Assembly (NCBI GenBank): GCA_002339675.1
Contig: DDKB01000013.1
Coordinates: 1-64,000 of the forward strand
DNA length: 64,000 nt
Direction: 5' to 3'
Source of the DNA: Stutzerimonas stutzeri
GTDB taxonomy: Bacteria > Pseudomonadota > Gammaproteobacteria > Pseudomonadales > Pseudomonadaceae
Shown: positions 53,775-63,568 of the stretch, piece by piece
How positions within the stretch are numbered: position 1 is the stretch's first letter
Layout: each line of letters opens with the position of its first letter
Position numbers and translations under genes: made by a program
Notes under the pieces: generated by a model
Told to the model about the DNA's origin: nothing
The model's database searches: none
Seen by the model: the letters and a program-made list of their open reading frames with translations, nothing else

Positions 53775-54431
53775 TCAGCCCTTGGCGTCGTTCTCCAGCA
53801 CCCAGACCGCGGCCTCGACCCGCGAACGCAGGCCGAGCTTGTGCAGCAGGTTCTTGACGTGGACTTTCACGGTGCCTTCGGTAATGCCCAGCCGGCGGGC
53901 GATCATCTTGTTGCTCTGGCCCTTGGCGATCTGCCGCAGCACTTCGCGCTCGCGCTTGGTCAGGCTCGAGAACAGCACGCCGCCGGAGGGCTTGGGGCGC
54001 ACGCGGATCGCCTCGGCGAGCACCTGCGTCAGTTCCGGGCTCAGCGCCATGCGCCCGGTAGCGGCCAGGCGGATCTGCTCGACCAGTTCCTCGGCGTCCA
54101 TGTCCTTGAGCAGGTAGCCGTCGGCACCATGGCGCAATGCCTCGAGCACATGGCCCTGGTCGTCGGAGACGGTGAACATGATGATCCGCGCGTCGATCTC
54201 CGCGTCGCGCATGCGGCGCGTGGTTTCCAGGCCGTCTATGCCCGGCATGTTCAAATCCATCAGGATCAGGTCGGGCTCGACCGCCTGGGCCAGCCGAATG
54301 GCATCCTCGCCGTTGCCCGCCTCGCCGACCACTTCCAGGTCGTCCTCCAGGTCCAGCAGGTCGCGCAGCCCCCTGCGCATCATGGGGTGGTCGTCGACCA
54401 GCAGGATTCGCGTCGTCGTATCCGGTTTCAT
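53775..54431 (-). CDS. narL: Nitrate/nitrite response regulator NarL
   Basis: A 218-aa NarL/FixJ-family regulator. The receiver domain has the acidic pair in LLVDDHPMM, the phosphorylation site aspartate in LILMDLNMPG and the lysine in YLLKDMD. The C-terminal LuxR-type helix-turn-helix has LTKREREVLRQIAKGQSNKM and GTVKVHVKNLLHKL. It controls nar genes together with NarX. The start overlaps the narX stop by ATGA, giving translational coupling. Confidence 0.96.
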   Translation of the reverse strand: MKPDTTTRILLVDDHPMMRRGLRDLLDLEDDLEVVGEAGNGEDAIRLAQAVEPDLILMDLNMPGIDGLETTRRMRDAEIDARIIMFTVSDDQGHVLEALRHGADGYLLKDMDAEELVEQIRLAATGRMALSPELTQVLAEAIRVRPKPSGGVLFSSLTKREREVLRQIAKGQSNKMIARRLGITEGTVKVHVKNLLHKLGLRSRVEAAVWVLENDAKG

Positions 54432-56314
54432 GCGTGACAGGCTCCGTTGTCGGTAGATCGGTGCCGATAGGCCGGCGGGAATTGCAGGTACACCCGGGTG
54501 CCACCGCCAGGCCGCAGGCCGACGCTGATGTTGCCGTTCAGGCCGTTGGCGCGCTCGTGCAGAATGATCAGCCCGTAATGCCCGGCGCGCTGTTCCTGCG
54601 GGCAGATGCCGAGGCCATCGTCGTCGATACGCACGTGGATGGTGCCGATCTCGTCCTGGGTCATGCTCAGCCAGCAGTGCTCGGCCTCGGCGTGCTTGAC
54701 CACGTTACTCAGCGCCTCGCGGACGATCTGCAGGCAGTGCACCTCTTCATTCGGGGTGAGCGGGCAGTGGTCGAGCTGGTAATCGCTGGCGATGTGCAGG
54801 CCGGAATGGGTGCTGAATTCCGCCACCGTCGCCTGCAGGGCGGGGCGCAGTCCCGGTTCGTTGACCTTGATGCGAAAGGTGGTGAGCAATTCGCGCAACT
54901 GCCGGTAGGCGGCGTTCAGCCCCTGGTCGAGCTGCTGGATGCTGTCGTCTCGCTGGTCCGGGTCGCCGCCCTTGCGCATCAGGCGCTTGAGCCGCGCCAG
55001 CTGCAGCTTCTGCGCCGACAGCGCCTGGGCCAGTGAGTCGTGCAGCTCGCGGGCGATCACCGCGCGTTCTTCCATCAGCGCCAGGCGCGCCTGTTTCTGG
55101 CCCAGCTGGGGCAGGCTCAGCGATGCCGCGAACAGGTCGGCCAGGGTCGTCAACAGCTGAGTCTGCCAGGCCTGCAGCGGCACGCCGGGTGGATGGGCGA
55201 CACGCAGTGCGCCCAGCTCATCCTGGCCGGAGCGCAGCTCGAAGGTCGCCAGCGCTTCCCCGCTTGGCAGCCGGCCGGTCTGGTGGGCCGGGCACTCGGC
55301 GCACTGCGGCAGCCTGCAGTAGGCCGGCGGCTGCAGGCCGAGCGAGGTCATCGCGGTGTGGCTGCCGGCTTCGGCCGAGCGGTTCAGGCACAGGGTGATC
55401 GGCCCGGTGTCGAGGATCTGCTGCACCTTGGTGAGCTGCGCACCCATCATCTGCGACGGATCGTCCGGCTGGCTGTAGAGCATCCGTGCGCTGTCGAACA
55501 GCAGCTGCAGGGTGGCGTTGCTGCGGGTCAGCGCGGCGGTCTCGTGGTTGACCTTCTGCTGCATGTCCGCGTACAGGCCGGCCAGTTCCCGGCTCATCTG
55601 GTTGAGGGTGCGCGCCAGCAGGCTCAGCTCGGTATCGCCCGGCACCCGCACCTGCCCGCTGAAATCACCGCGGCCGATGTCTCGCGCCAGGCGCGTCAGG
55701 CTGCGCAGCGGCGTGGCCAGGTTGTTGTGCAGGCCGTAGATCAGCACGAAGGCGACCAGCACGATGATGAACAGGGTCACCGCCTGCAGGGCGCGGATCA
55801 CCCCAAGCTTGCTTTCCGACGCTTCCTGCAGGGTGCGCACCAGCTGGTTCAGCTCGCTGACCAGCGCTGGCACCTCGCCGGCGTAGGCCTCGAGTTGAGG
55901 CGGTTGGGTGTCGAGCAGGGGGCGCATGCGCGTCTGCCAATGCTCGCGCACGCGGGCATGCAGCGCCGGCAGGCGCGTGCTGCCGTGGCGGCGCAGCGCC
56001 GAGCGCAGGGAGGCCGAGTCGAGGGTCGCCTGCAGCGCATCGACGCGCTCACGCAGCAGCTCGGGCGTGCGTTGCGGATCGGTCGAGGCCAGGCGGTAGG
56101 CCTGCATGCGCAGGCTGCCGGCCTGGTTGATCGCCTCGGCGTCACCAGCCAGCGCGTCGGCCAGGTAGAGGGTCGCGAGCATGCCGGCCAGCGAGAAGCC
56201 AATGATGATCACGAAGGCCACCAGCGTGTTGAACACGATGGAGTGGCGCGTGGAGAGCTGGTCGCTTTCGGCTGAACCCTTCGCGCCCGCCGAGCTGTTC
56301 ACCCTGACCGCCAT
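54428..56314 (-). CDS. narX: Nitrate/nitrite sensor histidine kinase NarX, 5' end disrupted
   Basis: NarX is a membrane sensor that phosphorylates NarL. Visible in order: helix 1 (SIVFNTLVAFVIIIGFSLAG), periplasmic P-box INQAGSLRMQAYRLA, helix 2 (AVTLFIIVLVAFVLIYGLH), HAMP, a cysteine-rich central part (YCRLPQCAEC), H-box ARELHDSLAQALSAQ, N-box EALSNVVKHAE and G-box GHYGLIILHERANGLNG. Recognisable NarX sequence stops near 56269 at ESDQLSTRHS. No start codon occurs there. The first in-frame ATG is at 56314 and lies antisense inside the narK coding sequence, adding about 15 unrelated residues. The kinase core is intact, so it may be functional if translated from that ATG. Confidence 0.9.
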   Translation of the reverse strand: MAVRVNSSAGAKGSAESDQLSTRHSIVFNTLVAFVIIIGFSLAGMLATLYLADALAGDAEAINQAGSLRMQAYRLASTDPQRTPELLRERVDALQATLDSASLRSALRRHGSTRLPALHARVREHWQTRMRPLLDTQPPQLEAYAGEVPALVSELNQLVRTLQEASESKLGVIRALQAVTLFIIVLVAFVLIYGLHNNLATPLRSLTRLARDIGRGDFSGQVRVPGDTELSLLARTLNQMSRELAGLYADMQQKVNHETAALTRSNATLQLLFDSARMLYSQPDDPSQMMGAQLTKVQQILDTGPITLCLNRSAEAGSHTAMTSLGLQPPAYCRLPQCAECPAHQTGRLPSGEALATFELRSGQDELGALRVAHPPGVPLQAWQTQLLTTLADLFAASLSLPQLGQKQARLALMEERAVIARELHDSLAQALSAQKLQLARLKRLMRKGGDPDQRDDSIQQLDQGLNAAYRQLRELLTTFRIKVNEPGLRPALQATVAEFSTHSGLHIASDYQLDHCPLTPNEEVHCLQIVREALSNVVKHAEAEHCWLSMTQDEIGTIHVRIDDDGLGICPQEQRAGHYGLIILHERANGLNGNISVGLRPGGGTRVYLQFPPAYRHRSTDNGACHA

Positions 56315-57710
56315 TGCCGGGCTCACCGGCGCCACCCTGCGGATTCCGGCCTCGTTCATGATCCGCATCGCCGGCGGACGCAACACCATCTTCCTCACCA
56401 CTGCGTTGCTGATGATCCCGGCGGCCGGCGCCGGCCTTGCCCTGCAGAGCCAGGACACGCCGCTCTGGGTGTTCCAGTTGCTAGCCTTTCTCTCCGGCAT
56501 CGGGGGCGGCAACTTCGCCTGCTCGATGAGCAACATCAGCGGGTTCTTTCCCAAGCGCCAGCAGGGCCTGGCGCTGGGCCTGAACGCCGGGCTCGGCAAC
56601 TTCGGCGTGACCACCATGCAGATCCTGATCCCGCTGGCCATGACCACGGGCCTGTTCGGCTTTATCGCCGGGGACCCGATGAGCCTGGTCAAGGACAGCG
56701 GCACGCTGATCGGCGGCATCCCGGCCGGCACCGATACCTGGATCCAGAACGCTGGCTGGGTCTGGCTGCTGTTCCTGGTGCCGCTGGCCTTCGCCGGCTG
56801 GTTCGGCATGAACAACCTGCTGGTGATCTCGCCGACCCCCGGCTACCCGCTGCACGCCTTCAGCAAGATCCTCGGTCTGTATGGCGTTGCGATGCTGTCG
56901 GCGGCCATCGGCCTGTACCTGTACCTGCCAGCCCCCACCGGCCTCGGCGTGCTCAACATGTGGGGCGTGATGCTGCTGACCATTGGCCTGACGCTCGGTT
57001 TGCTGCGCCTGCTGCCCGGCAGCGTGAAGCCGAACATCAAACGCCAGTTCATCATCTTTCGCGACAAGCACACCTGGTCGATGAGCGTGCTGTACATCCT
57101 CACCTTCGGCTCGTTCATCGGCTTTTCAATGGCGCTGCCGCTGTCGATCACCGTGATCTTCGGTTTCATGAACGAGGTCGGTGCCGACGGCGTGGTGACC
57201 CGCGTCGCCAACCCCAACGCGCCGAGCGCACTGACCTATGCCTGGATCGGCCCGTTCATTGGCGCGCTGATCCGCCCACTGGGCGGCTGGATCTCCGACA
57301 AGGTCGGCGGCTCCATCGTCACCCAGGTGATCTCGGTGGTGATGGTCGCGGCCTCGGTCGCCGCCGGCTACGTGATGCAGCAGGCCTACGGCTCGGCCCA
57401 GCCGGAGACCTACTTCTTTCTGTTCCTTGTGCTGTTCCTGGTGCTGTTCGCCGCCAGCGGCATCGGCAATGGCTCGACCTTCCGCACCATCGGCGTGATC
57501 TACGACCGCGACAAGGCCGGCCCCGTGCTCGGCTGGACCTCTGCGGTCGCCGCGTATGGCTCCTTCGTCGCCCCGATCGTGATCGGTGAGCAGGTCAAGG
57601 CCGGCACCCCCGAGCTGGCCATGTACGGCTTCGCGGTGTTCTACGCGCTGTGCCTGGTTCTCAACTGGTGGTTCTACCTGCGCCCCAACGCCTACGTGAA
57701 GAACCCCTGA
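56181..57710 (+). CDS. narK: Type II NarK nitrate/nitrite transporter, 5'-truncated
   Basis: A NarK/NarU-type (type II) MFS protein. The homologous part starts near 56277 with PFAPAELFTLTAIAGLTGA, which corresponds to residue 60-70 of complete NarK proteins. The segment before it (32 codons) is antisense to narX helix 1 and does not resemble NarK. Helix 1 and the usual RNLWIS entry are therefore missing. The nitrate signatures GLNAGLGNFGVTT and SAVAAYGSFVAP and the conserved RNTIF and RPLGGWISD segments are present. The open frame has 509 codons, but a functional product is doubtful. The uspA-like gene follows after 15 bases. Confidence 0.9.
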   Translation: MPASEKPMMITKATSVLNTMEWRVESWSLSAEPFAPAELFTLTAIAGLTGATLRIPASFMIRIAGGRNTIFLTTALLMIPAAGAGLALQSQDTPLWVFQLLAFLSGIGGGNFACSMSNISGFFPKRQQGLALGLNAGLGNFGVTTMQILIPLAMTTGLFGFIAGDPMSLVKDSGTLIGGIPAGTDTWIQNAGWVWLLFLVPLAFAGWFGMNNLLVISPTPGYPLHAFSKILGLYGVAMLSAAIGLYLYLPAPTGLGVLNMWGVMLLTIGLTLGLLRLLPGSVKPNIKRQFIIFRDKHTWSMSVLYILTFGSFIGFSMALPLSITVIFGFMNEVGADGVVTRVANPNAPSALTYAWIGPFIGALIRPLGGWISDKVGGSIVTQVISVVMVAASVAAGYVMQQAYGSAQPETYFFLFLVLFLVLFAASGIGNGSTFRTIGVIYDRDKAGPVLGWTSAVAAYGSFVAPIVIGEQVKAGTPELAMYGFAVFYALCLVLNWWFYLRPNAYVKNP

Positions 57711-57725
57711 GCCCGGAGTGCCGCC

Positions 57726-58184
57726 ATGAACATCATGCTTGCCTACGACAACTCGCGTAACGCCCGCAAAGCGCTGGACGCCACGCTCGAGATGTTCGGT
57801 CCGCTCCACCCGCTGATCCTGCTGATCGGGGTGGTGGAAGAGAGCCGCGACACCAGCGATTCGGCAGCCGAGCTCTACGAGCGTGAACGCCGCGAATTTC
57901 AGGCCTTCCTGCAGGAGGCGGCGGCCAAGGTCAGCGCCTATGGCCTGGATGTCGACGTGATCCTCGCCGAAGGCGACGCCCGCAAGATGATTCTCAAGGC
58001 CGCCGAGCACAAGAAGCCCGACCTGCTGGTCATCGCGCGGCATTCCAACGAACCGGACGGCGGCTTCATCTCCCGCTCGCTGAATCTCTTGGTCGACGAG
58101 CTCGACTACATGACCTTCGGCAGCGTCAGCGCCTTCCTGGCCCGGCGGGCGCCTTGCCCGGTCCTGATCCAAGCCTGCCCCTGA
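57726..58184 (+). CDS. Universal stress protein (UspA family)
   Basis: A 152-aa UspA-type protein with the start NIMLAYDNSRNARKALDATL, the ADP/ATP-binding-type segment DLLVIARHSNEPDGG and the late beta strand CPVLIQA. UspA proteins associate with stress and anaerobic survival. It sits between two narK genes with short gaps (15 bases on both sides), so it probably belongs to the nar operon. Its role in nitrate respiration is unknown. Glycine positions of the nucleotide loop are partly altered (GSVSAF). Confidence 0.85.
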   Translation: MNIMLAYDNSRNARKALDATLEMFGPLHPLILLIGVVEESRDTSDSAAELYERERREFQAFLQEAAAKVSAYGLDVDVILAEGDARKMILKAAEHKKPDLLVIARHSNEPDGGFISRSLNLLVDELDYMTFGSVSAFLARRAPCPVLIQACP

Positions 58185-58198
58185 GGGAGGAGCTCAAC

Positions 58199-59686
58199 AT
58201 GAGAGTTTCGACGCTGTTCGAATGGAAGCGCCCCGAGATACGGGCCCTGCACCTGACCTGGATCGCCTTCTACATCTGCTTTTTCGTCTGGTTCGGCATG
58301 GCGCCGCTGGCCTCCAGCATGCTGAAAAGCGTGAACTGGCTGACGCCCGAGGACCTCAAGCTGTTCGCGATCGCCAACGTGGCGCTGACCATCCCGGCGC
58401 GCATCCTGGTCGGCATGGCGCTCGACCACTGGGGGCCGCGCCGGGTGTTCTCGGTGCTGCTGGTGACGATGGCGGCGCCGGCGCTGTTCTTCGCGTTTGG
58501 TGATAGCCGGGTCCAGTTGCTGGTGTCGCGGCTGATTCTCGGCTCCATCGGCGCCAGCTTCGTGGTCGGCATCCACATGACCGCCATGTGGTTCAAGCCC
58601 AAGGACATCGGTTTCGCCGAGGGCTTCTACGCCGGCTGGGGCAACTTCGGTTCGGCCGCGGCGGCCATGAGCCTGCCAGCCATCGCCATCCATGCCTTCG
58701 GTGGCCCGGAAGGCTGGCGCTGGGCGATCGCCAGCTCGGCGATCATCATGGCCGTCTACGGCGTGTACTACTGGTTCGCGCTCACCGACGGTCCGGCCGG
58801 CACCGTCCACCGCAAGCCGCACAAGGCCAGCGCGCTGGAAGTCAGCACCTGGGCCGACATGATCAAGCTGATCATCTGGACCATCCCGATGGTCGGCGTG
58901 CTGGGCATTCTGGTCTGGCGGATCGAGGGGCTGGGTTACCTGGGCGCGACCGGCGCGGCGATCAGCTACGCGGTGATCGCGCTGGTGGTGATCTTCCAGG
59001 TGGTGCAGATCCTGCGGGTCAACGTGCCGATCCTGAAGAAGGGCGTGCCGGAAGACGACAAGTACCCCTTCAACACCGTGGCCGCGCTGAACTCCACCTA
59101 CTTCGCGAACTTCGGTGCGGAGCTGGCGGTGGTGTCGATGCTGCCGATGTTCTTCGAGCTGACCTGGGGCCTGACCCCGACCACCGCGGGCATCATTGCC
59201 GCCTCGTTCGCCTTCGTGAACCTGGTGGCGCGGCCCATGGGCGGGCTGGTCTCCGACCGCTTCGGCAACCGCCGCTTCGTCATGCTCGCCTACATGCTCG
59301 GCATCGCCGTCGGGTTCTTCCTGATGGGGCTGATGAACGCGTCCTGGCCGCTGCTGGTCGCCGTCGCCATCACCGTGGCCTGCTCGATGTTCGTCCAGGG
59401 CGCCGAGGGCGCGACCTTCGGCATCATCCCCTCGATCAAGCGCCGGGTTACCGGGCAGATCTCCGGCATGGCCGGGGCCTACGGCAACGTTGGCGCCGTC
59501 TGCTACCTGACCCTCTACACCTTCGTGACCCCTTCGCAGTTCTTCATGGTGATTGCCGCCGGTGCGTTCGTCAGCTTCGGGCTGTGTCTGCTCTGGCTGA
59601 AGGAGCCCGAGGGAGCGTTCTCCGACGAGTACTACGTGTCCAGCGTGGACCGCGAACTGGAGGCCCGCCAGAAGCTTGCGTCCTGA
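58199..59686 (+). CDS. Type I NarK nitrate transporter (MFS)
   Basis: A 495-aa NarK1-type MFS protein with 12 predicted helices. It has the nitrate-transport signatures GWGNFGSAAAAM (near residue 145) and GAYGNVGAV (near 425), and the MFS loop GMALDHWGPRRVFS. In Paracoccus a type I NarK is proposed as a nitrate-proton symporter and a type II as nitrate/nitrite antiporter. The start at 58199 is preceded by GAGGGAGGAG. It directly precedes narG by 104 bases. With the truncated type II copy, this may be the only complete NarK here. Confidence 0.93.
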   Translation: MRVSTLFEWKRPEIRALHLTWIAFYICFFVWFGMAPLASSMLKSVNWLTPEDLKLFAIANVALTIPARILVGMALDHWGPRRVFSVLLVTMAAPALFFAFGDSRVQLLVSRLILGSIGASFVVGIHMTAMWFKPKDIGFAEGFYAGWGNFGSAAAAMSLPAIAIHAFGGPEGWRWAIASSAIIMAVYGVYYWFALTDGPAGTVHRKPHKASALEVSTWADMIKLIIWTIPMVGVLGILVWRIEGLGYLGATGAAISYAVIALVVIFQVVQILRVNVPILKKGVPEDDKYPFNTVAALNSTYFANFGAELAVVSMLPMFFELTWGLTPTTAGIIAASFAFVNLVARPMGGLVSDRFGNRRFVMLAYMLGIAVGFFLMGLMNASWPLLVAVAITVACSMFVQGAEGATFGIIPSIKRRVTGQISGMAGAYGNVGAVCYLTLYTFVTPSQFFMVIAAGAFVSFGLCLLWLKEPEGAFSDEYYVSSVDRELEARQKLAS

Positions 59687-59790
59687 CGTTTCTACCCCCT
59701 GATGCGCCGGTCCCAGAGATCGGCCAGCCGAGATTGATAAGCCGACCGGTCGGGCCCGTGGTTCGCAACCGGAGTGAGGAGAAATAACCA

Positions 59791-62700
59791 ATGAGCCACT
59801 TGCTCGATCAACTGCGCTTCTTCAACAGGAAGCAAGGCGAGTTCGCCGACGGTCATGGCGAAACCCGCATCGAATCCCGCGACTGGGAGAACGTCTACCG
59901 CTCCCGTTGGCAGTACGACAAGATCGTGCGTTCCACCCACGGGGTGAACTGCACCGGTTCGTGCTCCTGGAAGATCTACGTGAAGAACGGCCTGATCACC
60001 TGGGAAACCCAGCAGACCGACTACCCGCGTACCCGCAACGACCTGCCCAACCACGAGCCGCGCGGCTGCCCGCGTGGGGCCAGCTACAGCTGGTACATCT
60101 ACAGCGCCAACCGCCTGAAGTACCCCAAGGTGCGCAAGCCGCTGCTGAAACTGTGGCGTGAAGCGCGGCGCAACATGAGCCCGGTGGACGCCTGGGCCAG
60201 CATCGTCGAGGACAAGGCCAAGGCCGAGTCCTACAAGAGCAAGCGCGGCATGGGCGGCTTCATCCGTTCCAGCTGGGAAGAAGTCAACGAGATCATCGCC
60301 GCCGCCAACGTCTACACCGTCAAGCAGTACGGTCCGGACCGCGTGGTCGGCTTCTCGCCGATCCCGGCCATGTCGATGGTTTCCTACGCGGCCGGTAGCC
60401 GCTACCTGTCGCTGATCGGCGGCGTGTGCCTGAGCTTCTACGACTGGTACTGCGACCTGCCACCGGCCTCGCCACAGGTGTGGGGCGAGCAGACCGACGT
60501 GCCGGAGTCGGCCGATTGGTACAACGCCAACTACATCATCGCCTGGGGCTCCAACGTCCCGCAGACCCGTACCCCGGACGCGCACTTCTTCACCGAGGTC
60601 CGCTACAAGGGTACCAAGACCGTCGCCATCACCCCGGACTACGCCGAAGTCGCCAAGCTCACCGACCTCTGGCTCAACCCGAAGCAGGGCACCGACGCCG
60701 CGCTGGCCCAGGCCTTCGCCCACGTCATCTTCAAGGAATTCCACCTCGAGAAGCCGAGCGCCTACTTCCGCGACTACGCCAAGCGCTACACCGACCTGCC
60801 GGTGCTGGTGCGCCTGAACGAGAAGGACGGCAGCTACATCGCCGACCGCTTCCTGCGCGCCTCGGACCTGGCCGACAACCTCGGCCAAGACAACAACCCC
60901 GAGTGGAAGACCATCGCCGTCGACGGCAGCACCGGCGAGCTGGTTTCGCCGCTGGGTTCGATCGGTTACCGCTGGGGCGAGAAGGGCAAGTGGAACATCG
61001 AAGCCCGCGAAGGCAAGGAAGGCCGCGACGTCGACCTCGCCCTGACCCAGATCGAGGGCGGCGAGACGGCCGAGGTCGCCTTCCCGTACTTCGGCGGCAT
61101 CCTTCACGAGCACTTCCAGCACGCCGAAGGCGAGAGCATCCAGTTGCGCCGCGTCCCGGTGCGCAGCATCACCCTGGCCGACGGCAGTATTACCAAGGTC
61201 GCCACCGTGTTCGACCTGATGGCCGCCAACCTGGGCATCGACCGTGGTCTGGGGGGCGGCAATGTCGCCAAGAGCTACGACGACGCCAGCGTGCCGGGCA
61301 CCCCGGCCTGGCAGGAAGTCATCACCGGCGTGGCGCGTGAGAAGGCGATCCAGATCGCCCGCGAATTTGCCGACAACGCCGACAAGACCCATGGCCGTTC
61401 CATGATCATCGTCGGTGCGGCGATGAACCACTGGTACCACATGGACATGAACTACCGCGGCCTGATCAACATGCTGATGTTGTGCGGTTGCGTGGGTCAG
61501 ACCGGTGGCGGCTGGGCCCACTACGTCGGCCAGGAAAAATTGCGTCCGCAGTGCGGCTGGCTGCCGCTGGCCTTCGGCCTCGACTGGAGCCGTCCGCCGC
61601 GGCAGATGAACGGCACCAGCTTCTTCTACAACCACAGCTCGCAGTGGCGCCACGAGAAGATGAGCATTCACGAAGTGCTCTCGCCGCTGGCCGACAAATC
61701 GCAGTTCCCCGAGCACATGCTCGACTACAACATCCGCGCCGAACGCGCCGGCTGGCTGCCGAGCGCGCCGCAGCTCAACCGCAACCCGCTGCAGATCTGC
61801 CGTGACGCCGAAGCGGCCGGTCTGTCGCCGGTGGACTACGTCACCCAGTCGCTCAAGGACGGCTCGCTGCGCTTCTCCTGCGAGCAGCCGGACAGCCCGG
61901 AAAACTTCCCGCGCAATATGTTCATCTGGCGCTCCAACCTCTTGGGCAGCTCGGGCAAGGGCCACGAGTACATGCTCAAGTACCTGTTGGGCACCAAGAA
62001 CGGCGTGATGAACGAGGACCTCGGCAAGCGCGACGGCTTCAAGCCGCTCGAAGCCGAATGGCAGGACGACGGCGCCATCGGCAAGCTCGACCTGGTCACC
62101 ACCCTCGACTTCCGCATGTCCTCGACCTGCGTGTACTCCGACATCGTCCTGCCGACCGCGACCTGGTACGAGAAGGACGACATGAACACCTCGGACATGC
62201 ACCCCTTCATCCACCCGCTGTCGGCAGCGATTGATCCGGCGTGGGAAGCGCGTTCCGACTGGGAGATCTACAAGGGCATCGCCAAGGCCTTCTCGAAGAT
62301 GGCCGAAGGTCATCTGGGCGTCGAAAAGGACCTGGTCACCGTGCCGCTCTTGCACGACAGCCCCGGCGAACTGGCCCAGCCATTCGGCGGCACCGACTGG
62401 AAAACCGCTGGCGTCGATCCGCAGCCGGGCAAGAACTGCCCGAACATGACCGTGGTCGAGCGCGACTATCCGGCCACCTACAAGAAGTTCACCTCCCTCG
62501 GCCCGCTGCTCGACACGCTCGGCAACGGCGGCAAGGGCATCAACTGGAACACCCAGGCTGAAGTCGATTTCCTCGGCGAGCTGAACTACACCGTGCGCGA
62601 CGAGGGCGTCAGCCAAGGGCGTCCACAGATCGAGTCGGCCATCGACGCGGCCGAGGTCATCCTCAGCCTGGCGCCGGAAACCAACGGTCACGTGGCGGTG

Positions 62701-63558
62701 AGGGCCTGGGCCGCGCTGTCGGAATTCACCGGCCGCGACCACAGCCACCTGGCGCTGCCCAAGGAGCACGAGGCGATCCGCTTCCGTGACATCCAGGCTC
62801 AGCCGCGCAAGATCATCTCCAGCCCGACCTGGTCAGGCCTGGAAGACGAGCATGTGTCGTACAACGCCGGCTACACCAACGTCCACGAGTTCATCCCGTG
62901 GCGCACCATCACCGGCCGCCAGCAGTTCTTCCAGGATCACCCCTGGATGCAGGCCTTCGGCGAGCAGCTGATGAGCTACCGGCCGCCGATCAACACCCGC
63001 ACCATCGACTACGTGAAGGGCAAGAAAAGCAACGGCCATACCGAGATCGTCCTCAACTGGATCACCCCGCACCAGAAGTGGGGCATCCACAGCACCTACT
63101 CGGACAACCTGATCATGCTCACCCTGAGCCGTGGCGGCCCGATCGTGTGGATGAGCGAAGTCGACGCCAAGAAGGCCGGCATCGAGGACAACGACTGGAT
63201 CGAGTGCTTCAACGCCAACGGCGCCTTGACCGCCCGTGCGGTGGTCAGCCAGCGCGTGATGCAAGGCATGGTGATGATGTACCACGCCCAGGAACGCATC
63301 GTGAACGTGCCCGGCAGCGAGACCACCAAGACCCGCGGCGGCCACCACAACTCGGTGACCCGCGTGGTGCTCAAGCCCACCCACATGATCGGCGGCTACG
63401 CCCAGCAGGCGTACGGCTTCAACTACTACGGCACCGTGGGTTGCAACCGCGACGAGTTCGTCGTGGTACGCAAGATGGCCAAGGTCGACTGGCTCGACGG
63501 CACCAACGGTATCTCGGGCGGCAACGACCTGCCGCAACCCCTGCCGCAAGACATCTGA
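59791..63558 (+). CDS. narG: Membrane-bound nitrate reductase subunit alpha NarG
   Basis: NarG is the cytoplasmic catalytic subunit with Mo-bis-MGD and the FS0 cluster; it reduces nitrate to nitrite with quinol electrons via NarHI. The 1255-aa protein shows the FS0 ligands THGVNCTGSCSWK (residues about 49-61) and GCPRGASYSW, the region FSPIPAMSMVSYAAGSRY, and the C-terminal GCNRDEFV. A twin-arginine-like start is absent, as usual for the cytoplasm-facing type. The ATG at 59791 is preceded by GAGGAGAAATAACC. It begins the narGHJI operon; narH follows. Confidence 0.97.
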   Translation: MSHLLDQLRFFNRKQGEFADGHGETRIESRDWENVYRSRWQYDKIVRSTHGVNCTGSCSWKIYVKNGLITWETQQTDYPRTRNDLPNHEPRGCPRGASYSWYIYSANRLKYPKVRKPLLKLWREARRNMSPVDAWASIVEDKAKAESYKSKRGMGGFIRSSWEEVNEIIAAANVYTVKQYGPDRVVGFSPIPAMSMVSYAAGSRYLSLIGGVCLSFYDWYCDLPPASPQVWGEQTDVPESADWYNANYIIAWGSNVPQTRTPDAHFFTEVRYKGTKTVAITPDYAEVAKLTDLWLNPKQGTDAALAQAFAHVIFKEFHLEKPSAYFRDYAKRYTDLPVLVRLNEKDGSYIADRFLRASDLADNLGQDNNPEWKTIAVDGSTGELVSPLGSIGYRWGEKGKWNIEAREGKEGRDVDLALTQIEGGETAEVAFPYFGGILHEHFQHAEGESIQLRRVPVRSITLADGSITKVATVFDLMAANLGIDRGLGGGNVAKSYDDASVPGTPAWQEVITGVAREKAIQIAREFADNADKTHGRSMIIVGAAMNHWYHMDMNYRGLINMLMLCGCVGQTGGGWAHYVGQEKLRPQCGWLPLAFGLDWSRPPRQMNGTSFFYNHSSQWRHEKMSIHEVLSPLADKSQFPEHMLDYNIRAERAGWLPSAPQLNRNPLQICRDAEAAGLSPVDYVTQSLKDGSLRFSCEQPDSPENFPRNMFIWRSNLLGSSGKGHEYMLKYLLGTKNGVMNEDLGKRDGFKPLEAEWQDDGAIGKLDLVTTLDFRMSSTCVYSDIVLPTATWYEKDDMNTSDMHPFIHPLSAAIDPAWEARSDWEIYKGIAKAFSKMAEGHLGVEKDLVTVPLLHDSPGELAQPFGGTDWKTAGVDPQPGKNCPNMTVVERDYPATYKKFTSLGPLLDTLGNGGKGINWNTQAEVDFLGELNYTVRDEGVSQGRPQIESAIDAAEVILSLAPETNGHVAVRAWAALSEFTGRDHSHLALPKEHEAIRFRDIQAQPRKIISSPTWSGLEDEHVSYNAGYTNVHEFIPWRTITGRQQFFQDHPWMQAFGEQLMSYRPPINTRTIDYVKGKKSNGHTEIVLNWITPHQKWGIHSTYSDNLIMLTLSRGGPIVWMSEVDAKKAGIEDNDWIECFNANGALTARAVVSQRVMQGMVMMYHAQERIVNVPGSETTKTRGGHHNSVTRVVLKPTHMIGGYAQQAYGFNYYGTVGCNRDEFVVVRKMAKVDWLDGTNGISGGNDLPQPLPQDI

Positions 63559-63568
63559 GGAACAGGCC

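Noticed and set aside
59692..62769. Antisense frame of 1025 codons over narG
   Set aside because: Same artefact. narG has a complete family match on the + strand.
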